Of a stretch of 64,000 nucleotides of DNA, positions 16,671 to 24,725 are shown piece by piece. The stretch spans positions 36,365 through 100,364 of the forward strand of contig NZ_JAATJH010000011.1 of assembly GCF_011927835.1 (NCBI RefSeq), given 5' to 3'. The position numbers were made by a program, and so were the translations under genes. The notes below the pieces were generated by a model, which was given only the letters and a program-made list of their open reading frames with translations, was not told where the DNA came from and did no database searches. This DNA comes from Neolewinella antarctica. GTDB taxonomy: Bacteria > Bacteroidota > Bacteroidia > Chitinophagales > Saprospiraceae. Position 1 is the stretch's first letter, and each line of letters opens with the position of its first letter.

Positions 16671-17343
16671 GATGTTTGGGGAGGTTTAGCTCAATAGTGT
16701 ATTCAATAATTTGAATAGACTTCGATGAGGTCTGAGAGGTAAAATATCAGATAGGTAAGTAAGTGGATAATATTGAATTGGCATTCTAAAACCCTCTCCC
16801 CCGACCCCTCTCCAAAGGTAGAGGGGAGACAAGGCAGCTCGCTGCGCTCGTCGAAATGTTACAATAATATTGTCTGACTACTCAAGCAGAATGTTATTTG
16901 TGCCGAGTATCGTTTCTAATCTAAGGCGATTCCTAGGTACTTGTTGAACGTCCCTTGAGTCTGGCCAATGTATTGGTGCTTGAAAGGCGTTAAGAAATCC
17001 GTACTGTTTGAGCCCCCACTAATTACAGATCAAAACCACGAGCTAGTGTTTCCGATAAGCATAATGTTGAAACACAGAGTGAGTGGCGAGTTTACGGATT
17101 TTAGCCTTTCAAGCACCAATACATTGATCAGCCAGGCTCAAAGGACAAGAATTTTGTTTCTTTTTTTCCAAAAAGAAAAGCAAAACGGGCAGAAACGAAA
17201 GCGAAGCAGAGGTGTATGAATGCTATATACTATAAAAAGCAGCATATCGATACACCTGTAATTTTATTAATCTGGACTCTGGCAACTAAGTATCAGTCTC
17301 ATTCCAATGAATAATTTTATACCAAAATCCAATATTACAAATC
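16671..17343. other. Repeat-rich gap without genes
   Basis: This 673-base stretch has no credible coding frame. It contains GGGGAGGTTTAGC at 16678-16690, followed by ATAGTGTA and also seen at 63915-63927; a hairpin-forming CCCTCTCC/GGAGAGGGG-type repeat at about 16795-16829; the inverted-repeat element at 16950-17147; and an A/T hairpin at 17148-17187. The remainder up to 17343 is AT-rich and featureless. Confidence 0.6.
16950..17187. repeat. Palindromic element with 23-bp perfect inner arms
   Basis: 16966-16988 (CAATGTATTGGTGCTTGAAA plus GGC) is repeated exactly inverted at 17104-17126. The homology extends with mismatches on both sides (16950-17004 against 17091-17147, sharing CTTTGAG/CTCAAAG and ATCCGTA/TACGGAT). 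An immediately adjacent T7/A5 hairpin (17148-17187; TTTCTTTTTTTCCAAAAAG) completes it. No coding content is convincing. It resembles a MITE or a dispersed chromosomal palindrome. Confidence 0.65.
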
Positions 17344-18396
17344 CTACTCCCGCCCCAACCCAGCCACCCCATTAGGCCGCATCACCCCCTTCTCAATCGT
17401 AAACAAATCACCAAAAGGATCCTCCACAAAATCCAAATGCCCGTCCAGATCAGCATAAACAATATTCCGCCGACTTAGCGCAAAATGTAACCCGGCAGAA
17501 ATCCCCAATCCGCACTCATCCAAACACCCCACCATCACCTCGTTCCCCGCCGCGAGGGCTACGGAGTTGATGTGCAGCCCCGGCGTCAGCCCACCCACTT
17601 TTTGTAACTTGATGTTGATCATATCCGTAAAGTCGTTCCGCGTCAGGCGGAAAGCGTCTTTCAGGGTTTTCAAGCTCTCATCCGCCATCACCGGCAGCGT
17701 CCCGCCCATACTCACTTCGCCCATCAACTCCTCATCTTCGATCGTAGTCGGCTGCTCCAGAATTTCCACCCCGATCGGTTGGGCGGCCGTGACAAAGCGC
17801 AAAGCCTGGTCGAGCGAGTAGCCCTGGTTACCGTCGAACCGGAGCGTCAACTTGGGATACTTGTCGCGCATGGCTTGTAGGCGCGCGAGATCCTCCTGCA
17901 CGTCCAACCCACCCTTCAGTTTGATAATTCCGAATCCCTGGTCAACGTACTGGGTCGTCTTAGCCATCGTCTCCGCCATCGTCGGCATGATGGTGACGGT
18001 AACGCTCGTAGCGATGCAATCCCGGTAACCACCGAGTAACTGATAAAGCGGCACGTCCGCCTTCTTCGCCATGATGTCGTGCAGCGCCAAATCGACCATC
18101 GCCAGCGCGGATGAATTGAGCCGGCTGCGGAGCGATTCAATTAGAAAAGCGTAGTTCAGCGGGTTTTGACCGAGCAGGGCGGGCGTGATGACCGTCCGGA
18201 TGATCTTTTCCACGTCGTCGCCCGTCTCGCCCGTCACTTCCGGGTCGGGCGCGGCACAGCCCATGCCGATGATGCCCCGGTCGGTCCCGAGGTAGAGAAT
18301 TAGGTTGGACGCCCGGCTGATGGTTTCGTAGGCGATCGTGTAGGGCTCGGTGAGTTCCAGGTCCAGGCGCTCGTAGTCGACGGTGGTTATTCTCAT
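17344..18396 (-). CDS. Dipeptide epimerase (L-Ala-D/L-Glu epimerase type, enolase superfamily)
   Basis: 350 residues, normal length. The N-terminal capping domain (1-115) is followed by a TIM barrel with the full catalytic set: KLK (Lys159, Lys161), metal ligands Asp188 (FDGNQG), Glu214 (LEQP) and Asp239 (ADES), and Lys263 on the opposite face (NIKLQKVGG). The DLDG sequence (Asp316, Asp318) is the DxD motif that marks dipeptide epimerases, binding the substrate amino group. Likely role: epimerising murein-derived L-Ala-D-Glu for recycling. The related enzyme DgcA is an N-acetyl-D-Glu racemase paired with DgcN; a DUF1611/DgcN gene lies directly upstream here, so that reaction is a serious alternative. 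Cytoplasmic. Confidence 0.87.
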   Translation of the reverse strand: MRITTVDYERLDLELTEPYTIAYETISRASNLILYLGTDRGIIGMGCAAPDPEVTGETGDDVEKIIRTVITPALLGQNPLNYAFLIESLRSRLNSSALAMVDLALHDIMAKKADVPLYQLLGGYRDCIATSVTVTIMPTMAETMAKTTQYVDQGFGIIKLKGGLDVQEDLARLQAMRDKYPKLTLRFDGNQGYSLDQALRFVTAAQPIGVEILEQPTTIEDEELMGEVSMGGTLPVMADESLKTLKDAFRLTRNDFTDMINIKLQKVGGLTPGLHINSVALAAGNEVMVGCLDECGLGISAGLHFALSRRNIVYADLDGHLDFVEDPFGDLFTIEKGVMRPNGVAGLGRE

Positions 18397-18415
18397 GTTT
18401 TGGGTGGTAGGCTAG

Positions 18416-18470
18416 TAGGCGGTAGTTTGGTAGGCGGTAGTTTGGTAGGCGGTAGTTTGGTAGGCGGTAG
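18416..18470. repeat. Tandem 15-bp repeat, 3.7 copies
   Basis: TAGGCGGTAGTTTGG is repeated 3.7 times without mismatch just upstream of the epimerase start codon. Single or clustered TAGGCGGTAG units recur at 46585-46665, 49138-49163 and 54184-54240, so this is one local expansion of a dispersed unit. It lies between the epimerase and DUF1611 genes and may affect their co-expression. Confidence 0.85.
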
Positions 18471-18591
18471 TGCTTACCGTCGCTTTTGCCATCCTCCGAG
18501 CGTAGTTAATTTCGTTATTACTGTTTACGTATTGTTAGTCCGGCTGAAAGAACAGGATTTAGGCTAGTACCGCTCGCTGCCACCCTCCCCG

Positions 18592-18608
18592 GCACCCGCG
18601 ACCGCGCC
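18592..18608 (+). repeat. Dispersed 17-bp motif, exact copy
   Basis: GCACCCGCGACCGCGCC immediately after the DUF1611 gene on the minus strand (stop at 18618). Same sequence as the copy at 8166-8182. Confidence 0.85.
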
Positions 18609-18617
18609 TATCCGAAC

Positions 18618-19682
18618 CTACTTGATCTGCTTAGCAACAAGCGTCACCAATTCCCCGGCACCCCGCGCCAAAACGTCGAAACAAGGCAAGCCCGTCTCCG
18701 CCGTAACCGCCGCGCAGGCCGCGTCGATTTCATTGTCTTTTAAGCCTTCGTGATTAAGCGTAATGGCCAGTACCTCCCGCCCAGAGACGACTTTAATGGC
18801 GTTAATCTGCTCGTTAATCGAATGCAAGCGGTAACCAGGAAAACCATCGTATTCCTTCCGCGTCGGCGCGTGCTGCATGATGACGAAATCGGGCCGACCG
18901 GCGGCGAGAATTTCGAAACCACCGGGGTAGGCGGGGTTCATCAGACTTCCCTGCCCCTCAATCACGACGACATCCGGCGCCTCGTTCCGGTAAGCGCTCA
19001 CCACCGCGTGCTCGATCTCACCGGCCACGAAGTCGTTGATGCAGCTATCCATGATCATGGAGTATTTCGCGCCCTGCATCCAGCCCGTCTGACCGGTGCC
19101 AATCATCTCGGCCTTCTTACCCGCGTCACGCAGTCCGTGGACCAGCAACCAAGCCGTGGTCCTTTTACCAATCGCGGAATCCGTACCCAAAATAGCAATT
19201 TTCAGACAGTCTACTTCCTCGATGTCACCACTAAAAAAGTGCAACGTATCCCGGTCCGGCGTCTTACGCACGTCGCGAATCCGCAGACCTTTCCGCTCCG
19301 CGATCTCGGCGATGCTCTTGTCGTTGCTGAGGAAATCGTGGAGACCAGAGTCTAAGTGCAGTCCTTCGTTTAGCGCATCCCGCAAAGTCTGCCGCGCTAC
19401 CTCCGGCAAGCGACCACCGTCGGGGGCCAGACCGATCACCAAGTATTCCGCACCACTCTGCGCGGCGTACGCGTCGGCGAAAGAAGCGTAGATGGGAATA
19501 CCGTTTGGCTTATTATCTAATACCTGGCCGCTGTCCTTACCCGCGTAGTTCGAGTCGATTACCCCCAGTACTTCGTAGCGGTGGGTAAACCGAACCAGCC
19601 CGTGGGCGGTCTTGCCGCTGGGCGTATTAAATGCGTTTTGGCAATAAACAATTGCTTTGCCGTCGAGTGGATTGGTGCTCAT
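18618..19682 (-). CDS. dgcN: DUF1611-family P-loop protein, DgcN-like
   Basis: 354 residues. An N-terminal Rossmann-like domain (about 8-140) precedes a P-loop domain with Walker A GTDSAIGKRT (Gly166-Lys173) and VVVIEGQGSLMNPAY. This is the DUF1611 architecture. In marine bacteria DgcN of this family acts in D-glutamate use, giving N-acetyl-D-Glu that the enolase-superfamily partner DgcA racemises; that is family knowledge, not shown here. The enolase-superfamily epimerase lies 221 bases downstream and a PLP enzyme 51 bases upstream, all on one strand, which supports a shared amino-acid or peptide pathway. I see no acetyl-CoA-binding GNAT motif, so the exact chemistry should be taken with caution. 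Cytoplasmic. Confidence 0.8.
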   Translation of the reverse strand: MSTNPLDGKAIVYCQNAFNTPSGKTAHGLVRFTHRYEVLGVIDSNYAGKDSGQVLDNKPNGIPIYASFADAYAAQSGAEYLVIGLAPDGGRLPEVARQTLRDALNEGLHLDSGLHDFLSNDKSIAEIAERKGLRIRDVRKTPDRDTLHFFSGDIEEVDCLKIAILGTDSAIGKRTTAWLLVHGLRDAGKKAEMIGTGQTGWMQGAKYSMIMDSCINDFVAGEIEHAVVSAYRNEAPDVVVIEGQGSLMNPAYPGGFEILAAGRPDFVIMQHAPTRKEYDGFPGYRLHSINEQINAIKVVSGREVLAITLNHEGLKDNEIDAACAAVTAETGLPCFDVLARGAGELVTLVAKQIK

Positions 19683-19733
19683 ATTTTAGTTTCTCTTTAC
19701 TCAAATTATATATTTAGCCTGGCGGTAAAGTTG

Positions 19734-20774
19734 TTACCGCTTAGCCGTCAAAATAGCCACGTGCTTCCCTTCCCCCAGAACGCCTTCCTCGTGCATTCTC
19801 AGCAAAGAAATTAATCCGGCGGTAGAAGCGGGTAGCACCCGCAAGGCTTCTTTATTGGCCAGGTAACTCGTCATCTTCCGCATCCGCTCGTCGCTGATGT
19901 TGTACGCCGCGCCTTTGGAAGCATGAAGCGCGTTCAGTGCTTCCTGCCCGTCAAAGCTATGCCAATTTATGAGGGGTTCGTTAATTCTCGTCTCTTTCAT
20001 TTTGGCCGGGTCAAGGTCAACGCACTCGGTCAGGCCCCGGCGGAAGGAATACACGATCGGGTTCTTGGCCGTGGACGAGCCCGCAACGTAGCGGGTACTC
20101 CCGGCCGCTTTCGTGCCGTGGTGGATGCCCGCCAGGAGAGTACCGTTGGAGACCGGGACGGCGCAGGTGGCCGGCGCTTCGCCCAAGTCGGCGATCAGTT
20201 CTTTGCCGATGCCGGAGTACGCTTCGATCTGTAATTGAGCGTTTTTTCCACCGGGGTTCGCGTTGTACCAACCTTCGTCGGCGGCGCGGAGGCTGCTGTG
20301 TGCGACGACGGTTTCGTAGGTACCATCGGGTCGGTAAATTTTACCCCCGAGCGCTTCCATCTCGTGGAGGCGGTCGGAGTGGTAGCCGGCGGGGAGGAAA
20401 ATGTGGCAATTCAGTCCGGCCAGTTGGCACGCGAGGGCGACGGCGACGCCGTAGTTACCGCAAGTAGCGAGCGCTACGTCGTTCTGTCCGTTTTCGAGCG
20501 CTTCGGCGACTTGCGCGAAGGCAATCCGGTCTTTCTGCGTGCCGGTGGGGTTGTCGCCCTCAAATTTTAGGTACAGGTTTTCCAACCCAAAATCTCGTTC
20601 AAACGCCTTGCTCGGACGCATCCAGGTCTGGCCGACTTCCTTGGCGATGATGGTTCTAAAGGCTTGGGCGCGGTCGCTGGATGCCAGGTTTTTGTCAGCA
20701 GCAATGCGGGCGGATTCCCGGGCGAGGGAGCCAATCGTGTTGGCGGCGGTGGTAACGTTATCGCGTAAAGTCAT
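19734..20774 (-). CDS. Threonine-synthase-like PLP-dependent (fold type II) enzyme
   Basis: 346 residues. The PLP lysine is Lys81 in NPTGTQKDR, followed by the phosphate/cofactor segment ATCGNYGVAVALACQ and LAGLNCHIFLPAG, as in threonine synthase, threonine dehydratase and related lyases. NPTGTQKDR is closest to the threonine-synthase type (NPTGSxKDR). No thrA or thrB neighbours exist; instead it is first in a run with DUF1611 and dipeptide-epimerase genes, so a role in D-amino-acid or peptide catabolism rather than threonine synthesis is plausible. The start at 20774 gives a normal N-terminus. Product name is therefore generic. Confidence 0.78.
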   Translation of the reverse strand: MTLRDNVTTAANTIGSLARESARIAADKNLASSDRAQAFRTIIAKEVGQTWMRPSKAFERDFGLENLYLKFEGDNPTGTQKDRIAFAQVAEALENGQNDVALATCGNYGVAVALACQLAGLNCHIFLPAGYHSDRLHEMEALGGKIYRPDGTYETVVAHSSLRAADEGWYNANPGGKNAQLQIEAYSGIGKELIADLGEAPATCAVPVSNGTLLAGIHHGTKAAGSTRYVAGSSTAKNPIVYSFRRGLTECVDLDPAKMKETRINEPLINWHSFDGQEALNALHASKGAAYNISDERMRKMTSYLANKEALRVLPASTAGLISLLRMHEEGVLGEGKHVAILTAKR

Positions 20775-20876
20775 TCAGGGGTAAAGTGGCCGGTTAGGGA
20801 ATACTAGAACAATTATTTAGAAAAGATGGTGGGTCCGGAAGCAAAATTATTCCGAACTACGTATACAAGATGGACA

Positions 20877-22136
20877 CTAGCGACGCAGATAAGTTCCGCC
20901 CGGCTCGGCACAAAGGGCGCTGGCCTCCCGCAGCCCTTTCAAATAATCGTCCGTCAGCCGGAGCCGCCGATCCAGCAAACGGAGTTCGTTACGGACCTGC
21001 CGCTCCCGTACGTTGAGCAGCAAATCAGGATCGGTCGCCGTAGCCCGGGCGATTTGGGCGGTGAGTTCATTGAAGTAAGCCAACTCTTCGGCGTATAAAT
21101 CCTCCCGTTCCGCATAAGCCGCCACGTCCGCGCGCAAACGGGTGCTAACTTCTTCCCGCATGGTAGTCGTTTCGGTGAGGATGGTAGCTTGCTCTATCTC
21201 GAGTTGTTCCCGTTCTATCTCCAGCTCTCTGACCTTCAGCCGGTCGTTCCCGTCGTTGGGTATCCGAAATCCTAACCCAACCGAGAATCGCTCCCGGAAA
21301 AAGTCATCGTTCGGGCCGCGATATTTAAATTGCAAGAAGTCGAAATACTGTTTTTGCTCGGCCCGCTCCAACGCCAGTTCCGTCTCGATGAGCGACAGAT
21401 CGTAATCATTCTCCCGGGACTTCGTTGTACTGCCGCCCACGGATGAATCCGCTACGTCTAAAGAAAGCTGCCTGGGTGTCGGGAAGTCGGCAAATAGGAG
21501 GCTATCGCCACCCAGTCCATAAGCCGTCAGCAGGCTATTCTCCTCCGCATTCATTTCACCCAGCCGGATCGTCAAATCCGTCCGGGTAGTGCGCAGTCGG
21601 ATCAGCTCCGACCAGTCAAAATCTAAACTCCCGGCCATCTTCCCGAGGATGGTTTCCCGGTCCTGCAGGACGGCCAGCAATTGTTCCAACAAAGCTTTCT
21701 CCTGCGTCAGCGCAAACAGGTCCAGCCAGTCTTCGTAGCGTTGTTCGATTACTTCACACGCCCGCTCCGCCGCGTTAAAATCTGGCATCGACTCCCGCGC
21801 ACGGCCAAGATTTTGCTGGGCGCGGCGCTTGCCGGGCGTGCTCGGAAGGAGGCGCATGGTGAACTCCTGAGAGCCCGGATCAAAATCCCGCGTCTCCGTC
21901 CGGAACACGTAGCGTTCAATCCACGGCATCCGGGGCACGCCCGTGGACGACGCCCCGATTGCTATCGGGGTTGGTCCCGACGCGACCGAGGTAGCCGGGT
22001 TGGCGAGAGGGATTAACGTTTGACCGGCGGGAATGGCAAAGAACCGGTCGGCCGTAATCGTCCGCTGACCGTCAGCAGTCGAACCAGCCAACAGCAGTAA
22101 AACCAAGAAAAATAGGGGGCGGACATTCATAAGCAA
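20877..22136 (-). CDS. TolC-like outer-membrane channel protein
   Basis: 419 residues (an internal ATG at 22130 is an equally good start). Signal peptide LFFLVLLLLAGSTADGQ. The mature protein is dominated by long helices with heptad character (about 130-185 and 250-390; ELEIEREQLEIEQATILTE), as in TolC-type outer-membrane factors. A GPTPIAIGAS segment is encoded by a palindrome-containing insert near 21950-21990. It is the last gene of the DUF4956-HlyD-TolC operon (19 bases after the adaptor). Expected role: outer-membrane exit duct of an export complex. Family assignment rests on architecture and context, since sequence conservation in this family is low. Confidence 0.7.
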   Translation of the reverse strand: MLMNVRPLFFLVLLLLAGSTADGQRTITADRFFAIPAGQTLIPLANPATSVASGPTPIAIGASSTGVPRMPWIERYVFRTETRDFDPGSQEFTMRLLPSTPGKRRAQQNLGRARESMPDFNAAERACEVIEQRYEDWLDLFALTQEKALLEQLLAVLQDRETILGKMAGSLDFDWSELIRLRTTRTDLTIRLGEMNAEENSLLTAYGLGGDSLLFADFPTPRQLSLDVADSSVGGSTTKSRENDYDLSLIETELALERAEQKQYFDFLQFKYRGPNDDFFRERFSVGLGFRIPNDGNDRLKVRELEIEREQLEIEQATILTETTTMREEVSTRLRADVAAYAEREDLYAEELAYFNELTAQIARATATDPDLLLNVRERQVRNELRLLDRRLRLTDDYLKGLREASALCAEPGGTYLRR

Positions 22137-22155
22137 CGCAGGGGTTCAACGGTAA

Positions 22156-23151
22156 TCAACGGGGCGTCCGCAGCCCCACTTTTTCTTTCTGTAAAAAACC
22201 ATTATCCAGCGTGATCTCCACAATCACCTCCCGGCCGTACGTCTCGAAGTCCGGTAATTTCCGGAGCCGCGTGGGGATGCTTACGATCCGGGAGCCGAGG
22301 CCGACGACGGTGCCCGCGTAGATGAGTTCGGGGTTTTTCAGGGAGAAGACTTCCAGTTTATCGCCGGTTTCTACGCGCAAAGTCTGGTCTTCGTGCAGGT
22401 AGCCGCGGACGATGCCGGAGTGGGGTTCGTAAAAAGATAATAAGGTTTCGTAGGACGGTACGTGCTCTTCTTCCTTCACGGACAGGTTACCGATCAGCCC
22501 GTCGGAAGGAGCCGTGACGGCGAAGGGTTGAACGCGTTGGCCTTCGTCAAACTGGGCTTCGGCGGATAGCCGGTCGATCTGTGCCCGGTAGGGGTTGCCA
22601 CCGAGATTTAGCTCACGTCTTAGGCTTTGCTCCTTCTCCTTTCCTTGCACCTGCGTCCGCGCCAACTCTTCCTTCAAAGCGATAATTTTATCTTCCTGCG
22701 GTCGGTAATTAGAAGTGGGAACGGTCACGCTCGTTAGGCCTTCTGACAGGCTGCGCTGATAATCCAACTTACGTTCGGCTTCCTCGATTTCTCGACTCAA
22801 ACGTACCGTAGCATCCGTCATTTTACGATCGGTTTCCGCCAGTTCATCCTGCTTGCGCCCGCGCCAGATGCTTTCCTCCGACTGGAGTTCCCGAATGCGA
22901 AACTCCTGGTCGGCCAGCGTCTCTTTCGACCGACGGCGGCTGACCTGCAACAACACCTCCCCGGCCTTCACCGCCTGCCCCGGCCGCACGAGAATTTCTT
23001 CCACGACCACCGGGTAATTGTAGTTGATGGCCGTCTCGTTGCTCTCCGCAAACCCGTAGAAATTCAGCTCACTTTCCACCGGCGGCTGAAAGAGAAAAAC
23101 GAGGGCGACGCCGACCAGCGCCACGGCGGGGTAGAATAGATTGAAGCGCAT
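22156..23151 (-). CDS. HlyD-family periplasmic adaptor protein
   Basis: 331 residues. One N-terminal membrane anchor (FYPAVALVGVALVFLF), a lipoyl-like half-motif (VVVEEILVRPGQAVKAGEVLLQV, about 48-70), a coiled-coil hairpin (about 72-185, including ELARTQVQGKEKEQ), the second lipoyl half (QPFAVTAPSDGLIGNLSV) and a beta-barrel domain. This is the layout of membrane-fusion proteins that bridge an inner-membrane transporter to a TolC duct. It starts two bases after the DUF4956 stop. The coding sequence for ARTQVQG is a variant of the dispersed 17-bp motif, and the same peptide occurs in the SPOR-like lipoprotein at 49.5 kb. Confidence 0.85.
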   Translation of the reverse strand: MRFNLFYPAVALVGVALVFLFQPPVESELNFYGFAESNETAINYNYPVVVEEILVRPGQAVKAGEVLLQVSRRRSKETLADQEFRIRELQSEESIWRGRKQDELAETDRKMTDATVRLSREIEEAERKLDYQRSLSEGLTSVTVPTSNYRPQEDKIIALKEELARTQVQGKEKEQSLRRELNLGGNPYRAQIDRLSAEAQFDEGQRVQPFAVTAPSDGLIGNLSVKEEEHVPSYETLLSFYEPHSGIVRGYLHEDQTLRVETGDKLEVFSLKNPELIYAGTVVGLGSRIVSIPTRLRKLPDFETYGREVIVEITLDNGFLQKEKVGLRTPR

Positions 23152-23153
23152 GG

Positions 23154-23894
23154 TTACAGTTTGGTGTCGCGTTGGCGGAAGCTGAGGCGGAGGCCGTCCA
23201 GCTCCCCGATTTCTTCGAGGGATTCGCCGAGGGCGCTGACGCTGCCCTTGTGTTTCAGCTTAATTAGGTAGGTGAACTCCTGCAAGTTATCCCGGGAGTA
23301 TTCTTCGACGGTTGGGATGCCGTTCTCGTCGTAAGATTTGACGCGCTTCGGGTTTAGAAAGCGGACGCGCTCCAGTTCGATGTCGCGGCATTCCCGGTGC
23401 AGGATACTTTCGATAATGCCCTTAAATTCATCTCCCTTCGGCACCTGCAAACGGACCTCTCCGATCAGTTCGTTCGGGTTACTCAGCGGCGAGAAACGCA
23501 GGATCACGGCGGCGAGGCAGAACACGATCGTCCCCGTCAGCGCCACCGAAAAGCCGAGGACGCCCGTGGCAATCCCCGCCCCCAGCGAGGCGAACATGAA
23601 GGTGATGTTACGGGGGTCGTCGAGCACCGTCCGGAAGCGGATGATCGACAGCGCACCGATGATGCCCAGGCCACGCGCGAGGCTGTCGCCGATGGCCTGC
23701 ATCACCATCGCGGCGACCATGCCGATGAGGATCAGCGCCTGCACGTAGTGCGCGCGGCGGTAGATGCTCCGGGTCGTGAATTCGTAGGTAATCGCGATGG
23801 TCGAGCTCAGGACAAACGCAAAGAGCGTCGTGAGTAGGACGACGTAGAAACTAGGCGTTTCGGGGTCGTAATTGAGCCATTCGATGTTGAACAT
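23154..23894 (-). CDS. DUF4956 inner-membrane protein
   Basis: 246 residues. Residues 1-145 contain about four membrane segments (FYVVLLTTLFAFVLSSTIAI; HYVQALILIGMVAAMVMQAIG; FASLGAGIATGVLGFSVALT and following) around the DUF4956 signature GLGIIGALSIIRFRTVLDDPRN. Residues 150-246 form a soluble, probably cytoplasmic, alpha-beta domain. The family has no established biochemical role; elsewhere it neighbours VTC-like polyphosphate polymerases and CotH kinases. Here it is directly followed by a HlyD adaptor and a TolC-like protein, taking the place a transporter would occupy. That suggests it is the inner-membrane part of an export or envelope-spanning assembly. Confidence 0.9.
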   Translation of the reverse strand: MFNIEWLNYDPETPSFYVVLLTTLFAFVLSSTIAITYEFTTRSIYRRAHYVQALILIGMVAAMVMQAIGDSLARGLGIIGALSIIRFRTVLDDPRNITFMFASLGAGIATGVLGFSVALTGTIVFCLAAVILRFSPLSNPNELIGEVRLQVPKGDEFKGIIESILHRECRDIELERVRFLNPKRVKSYDENGIPTVEEYSRDNLQEFTYLIKLKHKGSVSALGESLEEIGELDGLRLSFRQRDTKL

Positions 23895-23948
23895 GGGCGG
23901 GGTGCTGGGTAAAAGAAAGGGCTGTACCTAACGGGCTTTCCGTCAGAA

Positions 23949-24443
23949 TTATTCCGCCTTTTGTTCGCGGGGCAAGTTCAGTATGGCCACTTCGTGGAGC
24001 CGCGCCGCCTCGCGCATCCAGGACGGGCCTTTTTTGCCGAGGTAATCGTCGAGGCTAATTTGGTCACCGAGCACGACGCCGACGGTGATGTCCTTGTCCT
24101 CGGTCGTTTTGTAGTGTTGGCGCAGGAGGGACAGCTTCAGCACGTCCGCGCTGATTTTGCGCTTGACGCCGGAATTGAGGCCGCCCTGCTTGGGGTGGAT
24201 CTCGAAGGCGAGGCCGGCGTCGAGGTTCAGGTAGCCGACGCGGATGGTGGCGTCGTTAGCCTTCACCTGGCCGGGTGTGAGCTTGCAGCCGTGGGTAGTT
24301 TCGAGGCGGGTGAGGAGGGCGGCTTCGTGAGCTTTATCCTGGGCGGCGGTGTTTGCGGGCTGCGGGTTACGGCCGGTGCCGGCGGGTTTGCTGGCGGGGC
24401 TACGTTTGCGGAAGCCGGGGCTGGGGTTGGGTCTTTTGGGCAT
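23949..24443 (-). CDS. Conserved-looking hypothetical protein upstream of DUF4956 gene
   Basis: 164 residues, no recognised family. The first ~40 residues are basic and proline/alanine-rich (probably disordered), the rest a compact alpha-beta domain (VGYLNLDAGLAFEIHPKQGGL, DITVGVVLGDQISLDDYLG). No signal peptide or membrane segment, so cytoplasmic. It ends 54 bases before the DUF4956 start on the same strand and may be the first gene of that operon. A GGTCTGTGG-type repeat array lies directly upstream of its start. Confidence 0.65.
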   Translation of the reverse strand: MPKRPNPSPGFRKRSPASKPAGTGRNPQPANTAAQDKAHEAALLTRLETTHGCKLTPGQVKANDATIRVGYLNLDAGLAFEIHPKQGGLNSGVKRKISADVLKLSLLRQHYKTTEDKDITVGVVLGDQISLDDYLGKKGPSWMREAARLHEVAILNLPREQKAE

Positions 24444-24460
24444 GGGGGCGAAGGTACGGG

Positions 24461-24583
24461 TTTGGGGTCTTTGGTCTGTGGTTTTTGGTCTTGAGTCTGT
24501 GGTCTGTGGTCTTCAGTCTTCAGTCTGCGGTAGTGGACCAAAGACTTTATTTTTTTGGTCCCGACTAAGTCGGGACGGGTGCC
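24461..24583. repeat. GGTCTGTGGTCT repeat array plus GTCCCGACTAAGTCGGGAC palindrome
   Basis: 24461-24548 consists of degenerate 7-base units (GGTCTGT, GGTCTTT, AGTCTGT) ending in a complementary GGACCAAAGACTTT, so it can fold on itself. It is followed by the perfect 19-base palindrome GTCCCGACTAAGTCGGGAC (24558-24576, central A unpaired) and GGGTGCC, the head of the dispersed 17-bp motif inverted. Related arrays occur at 25627-25677, 27328-27380 and 36413-36488. Confidence 0.75.
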
Positions 24584-24725
24584 AGGTATTTTAGCTTGTA
24601 CGTACCGGCAGCAGTTACGATTCAGAAATATTCGACCAAGAACGAAAAAGCTGGTACCTGCGTTAAGCTAATTTTTTAAGAAGCTAAGGTTACTACTGAA
24701 GCCAATGCCGTGGTAAATTAGCCTT

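Noticed and set aside
16968..17219. 83-codon frame in the repeat-rich gap
   Set aside because: Runs through the palindromic element; not protein-like.
18416..18470. Possible CRISPR array
   Set aside because: A 15-base unit repeats head to tail without spacers and no cas genes exist in the window.
18750..19355. 201-codon plus-strand frame opposite the DUF1611 gene
   Set aside because: Shadow of the P-loop gene; no start context and no recognisable domain.
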